From Bradyrhizobium sp. CCGE-LA001 (lineage in GTDB: Bacteria; Pseudomonadota; Alphaproteobacteria; Rhizobiales; Xanthobacteraceae): a DNA stretch of 64,000 nt. A program made the translations under genes and the position numbers. Shown one piece after another: positions 31,079 through 39,562 of this stretch (within the stretch, counting starts at the first letter, position 1; every line of letters begins with the position of its first letter). The stretch lies in NCBI RefSeq assembly GCF_000296215.2, contig NZ_CP013949.1, positions 1,357,501 through 1,421,500 of the forward strand, in the 5' to 3' direction. A model generated the notes under the pieces. The model had not been told where the DNA came from and made no database searches. It saw only the letters and a program-made list of their open reading frames with translations.

Positions 31079-32190
31079 TGGCCTCCGGCCTGTTCGAGAT
31101 CGCTGAGGCCGGCGAGACCCGTCAGCTGCGGCTCGGAGATGCCGATCACCTTGAACATCGAGCCCATGCCGCTGCGCCCGGTATCGGTCAGGCGCTTGAG
31201 CGCCACTGAGATGTCGGTGGCGACTTCAGGCGTCGCCTTCTGCATCAAGGCCGCCGCGCGGGTGTCGATGCCGACACGCTTGAGGAAGTCGCCTTGCGTC
31301 ACCGGACCGTGCACACGTGCGCCGACATCCTCCGCCGCACGCGCCAGCGCCTGAAAATCGACATGAGCAGTGACGTCGGCCTGACCCGGTGCCTTGAGCG
31401 GATCGGTGAAAGTGTGGCGCGCGATCGCCTGGAAGGTGTCGCCGGCATCGCTGCGCAGATGGCCGTAGTCAATGATCAGCGCTGCGCCATCCTGGTCACG
31501 CACGCGCGTTGCAAGCTTCATGATCTCGCCGTCGGGCCGCCATTCGAACACGGCGCCGATCGGGGCGGCGCGCACCAAGGGCGGCAGCAGCACGTCGAAG
31601 CGCGGCGTCGGCTCGGGCGCCGTGCCGAACTGAAGCTTGCCGTTGGGATCGATCTCGATCACGCGCTCGTGCCAGCCGTCCTCGAGTCGAACCATCTGGT
31701 GGATCGGCAGCACGTCGAAATATTCGTTGGCGAGGATGATGCTCGGTCCTTCCGGCACCTCGTCGATGCTGTCGTGCCAGGCGATGTTGCGCACGTTCGC
31801 CAGCGTCGCGCTCTGCCGCTCGCGCAGCACCGGGTTGACCTCCACCAAGTGGATGTGAAGCGCCTGATAGAGTGGCGGCAGCACGCGCAAGGCGCGCAGC
31901 GCATCGGCCATCATGGTGCCGCGGCCGGGACCGAGCTCGATCAGCCGCAGGAATTGCGGCGAGCCCATCTGCTTCCACACCGAGGCGGTCCACAACCCCA
32001 GGAGCTCGCCGAACATCTGGCTGACCTCGGGCGCGGTGGTGAAGTCGCCCTCGCGCCCGAGCGGATCGCGCGAGACGTAATAGCCGTAGCGCGGATGCAT
32101 CAGGCACAGTTCCATGTACCGCCAGACCGGCATCGGGCCTGAGGATTTGATCAGCGCCTTGATCTCGTTGAGTAGCGGCTGGTCGGACAC
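31075..32190 (-). CDS. SAM-dependent methyltransferase, NDUFAF7/MidA family
   Basis: The 371-residue protein matches the DUF185/MidA family, whose mitochondrial member NDUFAF7 methylates an arginine in complex I. Motif I is LIELGPGRGTMMADALR; GYYVSRDPLGREGDFTTAPE and ILANEYFDVLPIHQMVR are family signatures. In the bacterium it may modify the NuoD-type subunit of complex I. It lies between lgt (22 bases upstream) and pgeF (overlapping). Confidence 0.92.
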   Translation of the reverse strand: MSDQPLLNEIKALIKSSGPMPVWRYMELCLMHPRYGYYVSRDPLGREGDFTTAPEVSQMFGELLGLWTASVWKQMGSPQFLRLIELGPGRGTMMADALRALRVLPPLYQALHIHLVEVNPVLRERQSATLANVRNIAWHDSIDEVPEGPSIILANEYFDVLPIHQMVRLEDGWHERVIEIDPNGKLQFGTAPEPTPRFDVLLPPLVRAAPIGAVFEWRPDGEIMKLATRVRDQDGAALIIDYGHLRSDAGDTFQAIARHTFTDPLKAPGQADVTAHVDFQALARAAEDVGARVHGPVTQGDFLKRVGIDTRAAALMQKATPEVATDISVALKRLTDTGRSGMGSMFKVIGISEPQLTGLAGLSDLEQAGGQ

Positions 32191-32212
32191 GGTCTATCTT
32201 CTCGAGATGAAA

Positions 32213-33058
32213 TTAACTGACGGCCTCGATTGGCTTCGGCGCACCGCGCCTGACAGCCCATACAATAAGTATGAGGCCTACGATAAGCATCGGGATCGAC
32301 AACAGCATGCCCATGGTTAATCCGCCCCAGAGGAATCCGAGCTGCGCGTCCGGCTCGCGGAAATGCTCGCCGGCGATGCGGGCCAGGCCATAGACCAGGA
32401 TGAAGGCGCCGAGGATCATGCCGGGCCGCTTCAAGGCACCGAAGCGGATCATGACCGCGAGCACGGTGAAGAGGAGGAGGCCCTCCATGCCGGCCTGGTA
32501 AAGCTGGCTCGGATGGCGCGGCAAATGTGTGGGGTCGTTGGGAAAGATCATCGCCCAGGGCAGGCTCGCATCGGTGGCGCGGCCCCACAATTCGCCATTG
32601 ATGAAATTGGCGATCCGGCCGAGCAGCAGCCCGATCGGCGCGACCGCGGTGGTGATGTCGCCCAGCGACAGGATCGAGATGCCGTTGCGATAGGCAAACC
32701 ACATCACCGCGACGACACAGCCTAGGAAGCCGCCGTGGAACGACATGCCGCCCTCCCACAATTTGAACATCGCGGCGGGATGCTCGACGAAGAAGGGCAG
32801 GTTGTAGAACAGCACATAGCCGGTGCGGCCGCCCAGGATGATGCCGAGCGTGACCCAGAGGATGAAGTCGTCGATCTGCACCAGCGACATCGGCGCGGGG
32901 CCGCCCCAGAGGCGCTCCTTCTTCAGCAGCGAGCGCGCATAGAGCCAGCCGAACACGATGCCGCAGATATAGGCCAGCGCGTACCAGCGGATCGCGAAAG
33001 GACCGATCTCGAGCGCGATGGGCTTGAAGGCAGGAAAGTCGATGAGAAGAAAGGGCAT
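32213..33058 (-). CDS. lgt: Prolipoprotein diacylglyceryl transferase
   Basis: Lgt (281 residues) is a polytopic inner-membrane enzyme moving diacylglycerol from phosphatidylglycerol to the Cys of prolipoproteins. MSFHGGFLGCVVAVMW, GRIANFINGELWGR and RHPSQLYQAGMEGLLLF are the family motifs, including the essential His and Arg residues. About seven hydrophobic segments are seen. The in-frame sequence upstream of ATG 33058 has no membrane or conserved character. It leads the lgt-midA-pgeF run. Confidence 0.97.
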   Translation of the reverse strand: MPFLLIDFPAFKPIALEIGPFAIRWYALAYICGIVFGWLYARSLLKKERLWGGPAPMSLVQIDDFILWVTLGIILGGRTGYVLFYNLPFFVEHPAAMFKLWEGGMSFHGGFLGCVVAVMWFAYRNGISILSLGDITTAVAPIGLLLGRIANFINGELWGRATDASLPWAMIFPNDPTHLPRHPSQLYQAGMEGLLLFTVLAVMIRFGALKRPGMILGAFILVYGLARIAGEHFREPDAQLGFLWGGLTMGMLLSIPMLIVGLILIVWAVRRGAPKPIEAVS

Positions 33059-33281
33059 CGCGCCTTCTATGTCTGAACCAGATTGCGGCGCGAGATTTCG
33101 GCGATTGCGCGCCAGCCGACGCCTTGTGATTCCTCTTATGCAGGGACGTTGAATACGATTGCAAGGAAACCGGGGCATGACAAGGATACCGCCGCTTCGC
33201 TCTTGAACCGCCCGATGCGGATTGCCATTGTCTTTTCGAGCGTTCGCGCAAAGTTTATCCGAAGCCCGCCAGGAGACCGAA

Positions 33282-33545
33282 ATGACCCAGACCAACAACC
33301 GGTTTTTCGACGAGATCGGCCGCCTGATGAACGATGCCGCCGGCGCCGCCCAGGGCGTCAAGCGCGAGTTCGACACGGTGATGCGCACCCAGGCGGAAAA
33401 ATTCCTGCGCGACATGGATCTGGTTAAGCGCGAGGAGTTCGAGGCGGTCAAGGACATGGCCCGCCTCGCCCGCGAGGAGAATGAAACCCTGAAGGCGCGG
33501 ATCGCCGCGCTGGAGGCGAAGCTCGGCGGCGCGCCGACGCCCTGA
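33282..33545 (+). CDS. Ubiquinone biosynthesis accessory factor UbiK-like
   Basis: The 87-residue protein belongs to the BMFP/UbiK family: an N-terminal amphipathic helix (MTQTNNRFFDEIGRLMNDA), then VKREFDTVMRTQAEKFLRDM, VKREEFEAVKDMARLARE, and a coiled-coil trimerisation end (LKARIAALEAKL). UbiK helps assemble the aerobic ubiquinone biosynthesis complex and binds membranes. GGAG precedes ATG 33282. Divergent from lgt. Confidence 0.9.
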   Translation: MTQTNNRFFDEIGRLMNDAAGAAQGVKREFDTVMRTQAEKFLRDMDLVKREEFEAVKDMARLAREENETLKARIAALEAKLGGAPTP

Positions 33546-33570
33546 CATAAGGGCGCGTGGTCTCGCCAAC

Positions 33571-33711
33571 TCGTCATAGTCGGGCGTGCCCCGGCCATCC
33601 ATCCCCTTCGAAAGGTGCCGTTCTGCCTGATGGATGCCCCGGCCTTCGCCTCGCCGAAGCGGCTTCGGCCGCGCAGGCGGGTCAAGCCCAGGCATGACAG
33701 GGGCCCATTCT
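33571..33711. repeat. Interspersed palindromic repeat, family C
   Basis: Starts CGTCATAGTCGGGCGTGCCC and contains GGATGCCCCGGCCTTCGCC, CGCCGAAGCGGCTTCGGCCG and GGTCAAGCCCAGGCATGAC. It fills the gap before rplY. Confidence 0.7.
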
Positions 33712-33845
33712 CCTTGTCATTTCCGCATCTTCCGGGTAAAAGCCCGCCACGTCTGCGGCCCCCGCACCCCTGGAGGCTTGCTGCGGATGATGCCATGGGC
33801 CGCGCTGCGGCCCATTAACTTTTGCAAAAACAAGGACTTAACGAC

Positions 33846-34565
33846 ATGGCGACGACCGTCAAGGAATTGAAGGCGACCGCGCGTCCGAAGAGCGGCAAGG
33901 GGGCCGCCCGGGCTGAGCGTCGCGCCGGCAGAGTGCCCGGAGTGATCTACGGCAACAACCAGCCCCCCGTCACGATCTCGATTGAGGATCGTGAGCTGCG
34001 CCAGCGCATCCTCGCCGGCCGGTTCCTGACCACGCTGGTCGACATCGAGCTCGAGGGCAAGAAGCACCGCGTGATCCCGCGCGACTATCACCTCGATCCG
34101 GTCAAGGACTTCCCAATCCATGTCGACTTCATGCGGCTCGGCGAAGGCGCCACCATCCGCATCAGCGTGCCCCTGCACGTGGTGAAGGCGGAAACGTCCC
34201 CGGGCGTGAAGCGCGGCGGCACCGTCAACATCGTCGCCCACGCCATCGAGCTCGAATGCGGTGTCGAGAGCATCCCGCAATACATCGAGGCCGACGTCGG
34301 TTCGCTGGAAATCGGCCACTCGCTGCATCTGGCGGACGTCAAGCTGCCGGCCGGCGTGAAGGCGCTGACCCGCGAGGACGCGACCCTCGTCACCATCGTG
34401 CCGCCCTCAGGCTACGCCGAAGAGCAGAAGGCCGCAGCTGCGGCGGCTGCTGGTGGCGCGGCTCCGGCTGCGGGTGCTGCAGCTCCTGCTGCGGCGGCTC
34501 CGGCTGCGGGCGCTGCTGCTCCGGCGGCGGCTGCCAAGGCTCCGGCCGGCGACAAGAAGAAGTAA
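33846..34565 (+). CDS. rplY: 50S ribosomal protein bL25 (CTC-type)
   Basis: The 239-residue protein is the long CTC-type bL25 that binds 5S rRNA. N-terminal L25 domain: VKELKATARPKSGKGAARAE, AGRVPGVIYG; C-terminal TL5 domain with VKRGGTVNIVAHAIELEC and ALTREDATLVTIVPPSG. The last 40 residues are a low-complexity Ala/Pro/Gly tail ending in DKKK. pth follows 58 bases downstream, the usual order in alphaproteobacteria. Confidence 0.96.
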   Translation: MATTVKELKATARPKSGKGAARAERRAGRVPGVIYGNNQPPVTISIEDRELRQRILAGRFLTTLVDIELEGKKHRVIPRDYHLDPVKDFPIHVDFMRLGEGATIRISVPLHVVKAETSPGVKRGGTVNIVAHAIELECGVESIPQYIEADVGSLEIGHSLHLADVKLPAGVKALTREDATLVTIVPPSGYAEEQKAAAAAAAGGAAPAAGAAAPAAAAPAAGAAAPAAAAKAPAGDKKK

Positions 34566-34623
34566 TCTCTCAAAGCTGGCGCGCGGTCCTTGATCGCGCG
34601 CCGAGCGAGGGGCGCGCCGCGTC

Positions 34624-35229
34624 ATGCGACTCTTTGTTGGGCTCGGCAATCCCGGCGCGAAATACGCACGTAACCGGCACAATATCGGCTTCATGGCCGT
34701 CGAGGAGATCGCGCGGCGTCATGGTTTCGCACCATGGCGCCGTCGTTTTCAGGGCGAGACCGCGGAAGGCACGCTCGGCACTGAGCGCGTGATCTTGCTC
34801 AAGCCCACGACCTACATGAACGAGTCCGGCCGCGCCGTGCAGGAGGCCGCAAGCTTCTTCAAGATCGCGCCCGGTGACGTCACCGCGTTCCACGACGAGC
34901 TCGAACTGCCGCCGGGCAAGGTGCGGGTGAAGATCGGCGGCGGCATCGCCGGCCACAACGGCCTGCGCTCGATCTCGGCCCATATCGGCAACGACTATCG
35001 CCGTGTCAGGCTCGGCATCGGTCATCCCGGCGTCAAGGAACTGGTGCACGGCCACGTGCTGTCGGACTTCGCCAAGGCCGACAATGATTGGGTGGCGACG
35101 CTCTGCGATGCGGTGGCCGAGCACGCGGCACTGATCGCCAAGGGCACGGACGCGACCTTCGCCAACAGGGTGCATCTTGCCATGCAGGCGAAGGGATTTT
35201 TGACCAAGGACGAGAACGGCAAGGAATGA
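34624..35229 (+). CDS. pth: Peptidyl-tRNA hydrolase
   Basis: Pth (201 residues) frees tRNA from peptidyl-tRNA that drops off the ribosome. LFVGLGNPGAKYARNRHNIG holds the catalytic His, LLKPTTYMNESGRAV and FHDELELPPGKVRVK (catalytic Asp) with GGGIAGHNGLRSI complete the site. The position between rplY and ychF is typical, and the three genes may share a transcript. Confidence 0.96.
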   Translation: MRLFVGLGNPGAKYARNRHNIGFMAVEEIARRHGFAPWRRRFQGETAEGTLGTERVILLKPTTYMNESGRAVQEAASFFKIAPGDVTAFHDELELPPGKVRVKIGGGIAGHNGLRSISAHIGNDYRRVRLGIGHPGVKELVHGHVLSDFAKADNDWVATLCDAVAEHAALIAKGTDATFANRVHLAMQAKGFLTKDENGKE

Positions 35230-35235
35230 CACTTG

Positions 35236-35307
35236 TCATCGCCGGACCTGATCCGGCGATCCATCCTTCGAAGGCGATGGATGCGCGGGTCAAGCCCGCG
35301 CATGACG
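35236..35307. repeat. Short palindromic repeat
   Basis: GTCATCGCCGGACCTGATCC, then GGCGATCCAT, and the inverse ending GCGGGTCAAGCCCGCGCATG, ACG, make two hairpins between pth and ychF, related to family C. Confidence 0.6.
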
Positions 35308-35350
35308 AATCCGGAATACATTTACGCGCGGAGCGCGGAGGCCAGGATCT

Positions 35351-36448
35351 ATGGGATTCAAATGTGGGATTGTCGGGTTGCCCAATGTCGGCAAGTCGAC
35401 CTTGTTCAATGCGCTGACCGAGACGGCCGCGGCGCAGGCCGCGAACTATCCGTTCTGCACCATCGAGCCGAATGTCGGCGAGGTCGCCGTGCCGGATCCG
35501 CGGCTCGACAAGCTCTCGGCGATCGCCAAGTCGGCGCAGATCATTCCGACCCGGTTGACCTTCGTCGACATCGCCGGCCTCGTGCGCGGGGCTTCCAAGG
35601 GTGAGGGCCTCGGCAATCAGTTCCTCGCCAACATCCGCGAGGTCGATGCCGTCGCGCATGTCGTGCGCTGCTTCGAGGATTCCGACATCACCCATGTCGA
35701 GGGCAAGATCGCCCCGCTCGCCGACATCGAGACCATCGAGACCGAGCTGATGCTGGCCGACCTCGATAGCCTGGAGAAGCGCGTCGACAATCTCACCAAG
35801 AAGGCCAAGGGCAACGACAAGGACGCCAAGGAGCAGCTCGACCTCGTCAACCGCACCCTGGTGCTGCTCCGTGACGGCAAGCCCGCCCGCCTCGTCGAGC
35901 GCAAGGCCGAGGAGGAGCGCGCCTTCTCCATGCTTGGCTTGCTGTCGTCGAAGCCGGTGCTCTATGTCTGCAACGTCGAGGAAGGCTCGGCTGCGACGGG
36001 CAATGCGTTCTCCCAGGCGGTGCAGGAGCAGGCTGCCAAGGAAGGCGCCGTCGCCGTCGTCATCTCCGCCAAGATCGAGTCCGAGATCGCGACCATCTCG
36101 CGCGAGGAGCGCGCCGACTTCCTGGAGACGCTGGGCCTTGAAGAGGCCGGCCTCGACCGCCTGATCCGCGCCGGCTACACGCTGCTCGACCTCATCACCT
36201 ATTTCACCGTGGGCCCGAAGGAAGCGCGCGCCTGGACCATCTATCGCGGCACCAAGGCGCCGGGCGCGGCCGGTGTGATCCACACCGATTTCGAGAAGGG
36301 CTTCATCCGCGCCGAGACCATTGCGTATGAAGACTACGTTGCGCTCGGCGGCGAAGCCGGCGCCCGCGATGCCGGCAAGCTCCGGCTCGAAGGCAAGGAA
36401 TACGTCGTCGCCGACGGCGACGTGATGCATTTCCGGTTCAATACGTAA
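35351..36448 (+). CDS. ychF: Redox-regulated ATPase YchF
   Basis: This 365-residue Obg-family P-loop ATPase binds the 50S subunit. G1 is GIVGLPNVGKSTLFNAL; switch/G3 DIAGLVRGASKGEG; the altered G4 reads YVCNVEE, the feature that gives YchF a preference for ATP over GTP. A C-terminal TGS-like domain (FTVGPKEARAWTIYRG, then DFEKGFIRAETI) follows. Downstream repeats and a convergent gene end the unit. Confidence 0.96.
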   Translation: MGFKCGIVGLPNVGKSTLFNALTETAAAQAANYPFCTIEPNVGEVAVPDPRLDKLSAIAKSAQIIPTRLTFVDIAGLVRGASKGEGLGNQFLANIREVDAVAHVVRCFEDSDITHVEGKIAPLADIETIETELMLADLDSLEKRVDNLTKKAKGNDKDAKEQLDLVNRTLVLLRDGKPARLVERKAEEERAFSMLGLLSSKPVLYVCNVEEGSAATGNAFSQAVQEQAAKEGAVAVVISAKIESEIATISREERADFLETLGLEEAGLDRLIRAGYTLLDLITYFTVGPKEARAWTIYRGTKAPGAAGVIHTDFEKGFIRAETIAYEDYVALGGEAGARDAGKLRLEGKEYVVADGDVMHFRFNT

Positions 36449-36464
36449 GCATCAGCATCGGTGC

Positions 36465-36582
36465 CGTAGGGTGGGTTAGACGAGCATATGCGCGAAGCGC
36501 ATCTGCTCGGCGTAACCCACCATTGTCTCGATCTGCAGAAACAGAAAAGGTGGGTTACCGCTTCGCCTAACCCACCCTACGA
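36465..36582. repeat. Inverted repeat with GGGTGGGTTA/TAACCCACC ends, family F
   Basis: GTAGGGTGGGTTAGACGAGC at the left, TAACCCACCATTG and GGTGGGTTACC in the middle, and CTAACCCACCCTAC at the right form a nearly perfect terminal inverted repeat around an inner inverted repeat. No coding sequence lies inside. Confidence 0.75.
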
Positions 36583-36590
36583 GACAAGCC

Positions 36591-36887
36591 TCATCGCATC
36601 CCGCCGCCCTGATCGCGGATCGCGCCGAGATGTTCGTTGATGCGGAAGACGATCAGGATCAGTTCCGCGACGATGCGCGAGAACACGATGCCGACGACGA
36701 CGCTGGCGATCGATGACAGCAGCACCAGGAAGCCGCCGAACGGGCTGATCGCCATCGCAGCAAGGCCGGAGAAGACGCCGGAGAGGCCGAACAGGCAGAT
36801 CAGCGCAATCACCAGCCAGTAGAAGGTCTTGATGATCGTGGGGGTGATGAACCGGTCCCACTGAAACAGATCGCTGAATGAAAACAT
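36591..36887 (-). CDS. DUF4282 membrane protein
   Basis: The 98-residue protein has two membrane helices (FYWLVIALICLFGLSGVFSG and GFLVLLSSIASVVVGIVFS) and the DUF4282 pattern: FSDLFQWDRFITPTIIK at the start and RIVAELILIVFRINEHL at the end. Function unknown. ATG 36887 gives the family N-terminus; upstream in-frame codons are not conserved-looking. Confidence 0.88.
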   Translation of the reverse strand: MFSFSDLFQWDRFITPTIIKTFYWLVIALICLFGLSGVFSGLAAMAISPFGGFLVLLSSIASVVVGIVFSRIVAELILIVFRINEHLGAIRDQGGGMR

Positions 36888-37061
36888 CGCTCTCCCCAGG
36901 CAAATCGGGATTTCAAATCGGACCGCGGATCGCGACCCCGGGCTGATCCGACTCAAAGACCACGCCGCCGCGTCGAATGTAGCACGAGCCATGCGGGCCG
37001 GCGGGTTGAGATTGCCGCAAAGTGCGGCCACAATCTGTCATTTCCACCAACCCATCCCAAG

Positions 37062-37514
37062 ATGACCCTGACCTTCGAAGATTTCCCGCCCGGCCGGTTC
37101 GGAACGTTCGGCCCGCGCCACGTCACCCGCGACGAGATCTTGGCCTTTGCCGCCGAGTTCGATCCGCAACCGATGCACCTCGATGAGGAGGCGGCGGCAA
37201 CAAGCATGCTGCGCGGCCTGTCCGGCTCGGGCTGGCACCTGTGCTCGCTGATGATGCGGATGATGGCCGACGGCTTCATCACTCGCGCCGCCTCGCTCGG
37301 TTCGCCCGGCGTCGACGAGGTGCGCTGGTTGTCTCCGCTCCGGCCCGGCGACGATCTCATGCTCGACGTCGACGTCGTGGAGGCGCGCACCTCGAAGAGC
37401 CGCCCCGAGCTCGGCATCGTCAAGTTCAAATGCACCGTGCGCAACGCCAGGGGTGAAGCTCTCGCGGAGATGACCTCGCCGATCCTGATCAAGCGGCGCG
37501 AGGGGGCGGTCTGA
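37062..37514 (+). CDS. MaoC-family dehydratase-like protein 1
   Basis: The 150-residue hotdog protein resembles MaoC hydratases: FEDFPPGRFGTFGPRHVTRD, IDE-like AAEFDPQPMHLDEEAA with the catalytic Asp/His of the hydratase motif, and LRGLSGSGWHLCSLMMRMM. It could hydrate enoyl-CoA or related esters. Its TGA overlaps the next ATG, so it is coupled with a paralogue; the two may form a heterodimer. Confidence 0.85.
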   Translation: MTLTFEDFPPGRFGTFGPRHVTRDEILAFAAEFDPQPMHLDEEAAATSMLRGLSGSGWHLCSLMMRMMADGFITRAASLGSPGVDEVRWLSPLRPGDDLMLDVDVVEARTSKSRPELGIVKFKCTVRNARGEALAEMTSPILIKRREGAV

Positions 37515-37993
37515 TGCGGTTCTTCGAGGACATCGATATCGGCCAGCGCCGCGAGATCGGCGCCTACACGTTCACCGCGGAAAAGATCAAGACGTTCGCC
37601 GCCAAGTTCGATCCGCAGCGCTTTCACCTCGATGAAGAGGAGGGCAAGAACTCGCTGTTCGGCGGGTTAGCTGCCTCCGGCTGGCACGTCGGCTCAGCCT
37701 GCATGAGCCTGCTTGTCGCCGATGGCCAGCGCCTGGCGCGCGAAGCCGCCTCGCGCGGCGAGGAGGTTGCGGTGTGGGGCCCGTCGCCGGGCTTTCGCGA
37801 CCTGCGCTGGATCAAGCCGGTGCTCGCCGGCGACACGGTCTCCTATGTCAACGTCGTCATCGACAAGCGCACGTCAGCCTCGCGTCCCGGCTGGGGCATT
37901 TTGACGGCCCGCACCACCGGCACCAACCAGCGCGGCGAGGAGGTCTATTCCATCACCGCCTCGGCCTTCGTGCCGATGCGGAACGGCGGTTAG
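37514..37993 (+). CDS. MaoC-family dehydratase-like protein 2
   Basis: The 159-residue paralogue of the preceding gene shares AAKFDPQRFHLDEEEG and GGLAASGWHVGSACMSLL, then FRDLRWIKPVLAGDTVSYVN. Stop/start overlap (TGATG) shows translational coupling. Asp and His of the hydratase motif are present in both copies. The substrate is unknown. Confidence 0.85.
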   Translation: MRFFEDIDIGQRREIGAYTFTAEKIKTFAAKFDPQRFHLDEEEGKNSLFGGLAASGWHVGSACMSLLVADGQRLAREAASRGEEVAVWGPSPGFRDLRWIKPVLAGDTVSYVNVVIDKRTSASRPGWGILTARTTGTNQRGEEVYSITASAFVPMRNGG

Positions 37994-38191
37994 ATCTGTT
38001 CCAAGATGGACGGTCGAAATGAAGGCGCGAGTGTTGCACCCGCGCTATGGACGCGATTCTGGGCGGCTGTCATAAGCCGCGCAAAGCTGGTTACCGCGAA
38101 GCAGTTTGGCGGAACCAGTGAGGTGCTAACTAATTATGAACCTGTCGCTGTCTATTTGAAACCAATTGGGCAGAGACAGGGGACGAGGACC

Positions 38192-38338
38192 ATGGCAGAT
38201 CGCGGCGCACTCAAATTCGTTGGTTTCATCTTCGCGACTGCGACGCTGGCCGTGATGCTCGTCGCTGGCATGGTGGTGAAGGGCTATGCCGATGGCGCCT
38301 ACACCCTGGAAGCCTCTAGCGTCGAAGTCTCCGAGTAA
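38192..38338 (+). CDS. Tiny single-pass membrane protein, 48 residues
   Basis: MADRGALKFVGFIFATATLA begins a protein with one membrane helix (VGFIFATATLAVMLVAGMVV) and an acidic C-terminus (LEASSVEVSE). ATG 38192 follows GGACGAGGACC. Longer upstream frames lack coding character. Function unknown. Confidence 0.65.
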   Translation: MADRGALKFVGFIFATATLAVMLVAGMVVKGYADGAYTLEASSVEVSE

Positions 38339-38376
38339 GATTTCGTTAACTATTCGGGGCCGCATCCGGCCCCGCC

Positions 38377-38514
38377 TCAGCGGCTGTAGACGAACGCCAA
38401 GACGGCGATCGCAACTGCCAGCAATCCGACAAAGCGCAGCGTGATCGTGCCGAGCTGATTCGGCGCGGGCCGCAGTGCGATAGGGTCCGAGGTGTCGGGC
38501 CGAATGCTTTCCAT
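38377..38514 (-). CDS. Tiny single-pass membrane protein, 45 residues
   Basis: Minus-strand ATG 38514 opens MESIRPDTSDPIALRPAPNQ, then a C-terminal membrane helix (RFVGLLAVAIAVLAFVYSR) and TGA at 38377. The cytoplasmic head and C-terminal anchor, with clean composition, make it a likely gene although very short. It converges with the 48-residue membrane protein gene; a GGGGCCG/CGGCCCC hairpin (38356-38373) lies between. Confidence 0.6.
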   Translation of the reverse strand: MESIRPDTSDPIALRPAPNQLGTITLRFVGLLAVAIAVLAFVYSR

Positions 38515-38617
38515 GAGCTTGTCCCCAAGGCCCGGCCGCTAAGGCCACGGGCGCTTGGCATTGGTCGCTGGTAAGGGACGGAGGGTTCAAAGCCTTGCGC
38601 GCCGCACCCACCGCTGT

Positions 38618-38722
38618 CATGCCCCGGCTTGACCGGGGCATCCAGTACGCCGCGGCATCTCGGCTCAATCACTACCGTCTCGGAGTACTGGATCGCCCGA
38701 TCAAGTCGGGCGATGACACGTC
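38618..38722. repeat. Interspersed palindromic repeat, family C variant
   Basis: GTCATGCCCCGGCTTGACCG with GGGCATCCAGTAC, returning as GTACTGGATCGCCCGATCAA and GTCGGGCGATGACACG. It fills the gap before the coiled-coil gene. Confidence 0.7.
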
Positions 38723-38813
38723 CAATGGCGAGGGTGCGAGACTAACTCATTCCCAGAATCAAAACCGCCGCGCCCCTTGCGGAACGCGGCGGCCGGTGAT
38801 GCGGTTTGACCGA

Positions 38814-39236
38814 TCAGCTGTTGCGCAGGCCGTCGGCGGCGCGCTTCCACTGCGCGACGTTGTCGGCGATCATGCGGGTCGACTTCATCGCGGCCTGGCT
38901 GAGCTGGGCGTAGCCGGAGATCTCGCGCTGGACGCGCTGGCCTTCGGCATGGAGCAGGTCGCGGAGGCTCTCGAGCTCGGAGATCAGATTCTCGATCTCG
39001 GCGAGCGAGGTGCCGGCGACGCGCTGGATCAGCGAGTTGACGTTGTTGACAGTCGCTTCCGCGCTCGGGTCGAGCGGCGGTGCGTCAGTGGTGGTCGCGG
39101 CCGGACGGCGCAGATAGGCGATGTCGTTGCGGACGAAATCGCGGATGCCGGCTTCGACCTCGGTCACGGCGGCAAGGTTGGTGTCGACCGTCTCGGTCTC
39201 GGTGGCTTCGGCCTTTTCGGGACGCATGGCGTTCAT
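38814..39236 (-). CDS. Helical protein of unknown function, 140 residues
   Basis: The product is mostly helical: an acidic start (MNAMRPEKAEATETETVDTN), DFVRNDIAYLRRP, and a long amphipathic/coiled-coil half (LIQRVAGTSLAEIENLISEL, RDLLHAEGQRVQREI). The pattern loosely recalls phasin-like or chemotaxis-linker helices. No family is assigned. Confidence 0.65.
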   Translation of the reverse strand: MNAMRPEKAEATETETVDTNLAAVTEVEAGIRDFVRNDIAYLRRPAATTTDAPPLDPSAEATVNNVNSLIQRVAGTSLAEIENLISELESLRDLLHAEGQRVQREISGYAQLSQAAMKSTRMIADNVAQWKRAADGLRNS

Positions 39237-39562
39237 CGTTATTCCCCTGTTCGCGTTGAGCGCAGCGCGAGTGTCCCCCGCACGACGACGTCTGTGAGGC
39301 AGACCGCATCTGTGCGTCCGATTTTGACCGCAAATGGGCCGAGATGCGGCAAGGGCGGACCATTCGGGGGTTTTGCCGTGGCGTAGGGTTAGCAGAGTGT
39401 GAACGGGGTCTGCGGCGACGGACCTTTGGGTTCCTCATGGTGAGGAGCGCGAAGCGCGTCTCGAACCATGAAGCGCCCAGGTCGGCCAGCGGGGCCTTTA
39501 TCCTTCGAGACGCACTCCTGCGGAGCGCCCTCTCCGATGAGGGGAGAGCAGGGGACTCGCCC
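39237..39562. other. Intergenic gap with a palindromic repeat, family G
   Basis: CCTCATGGTGAGGAGCGCGA, then AGCGCGTCTCGAACCATGA, and CCTTCGAGACGC near 39500 form an imperfect palindromic element at about 39433-39511. No gene is seen; the promoter of the 38814-39236 gene must lie here. Confidence 0.5.
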
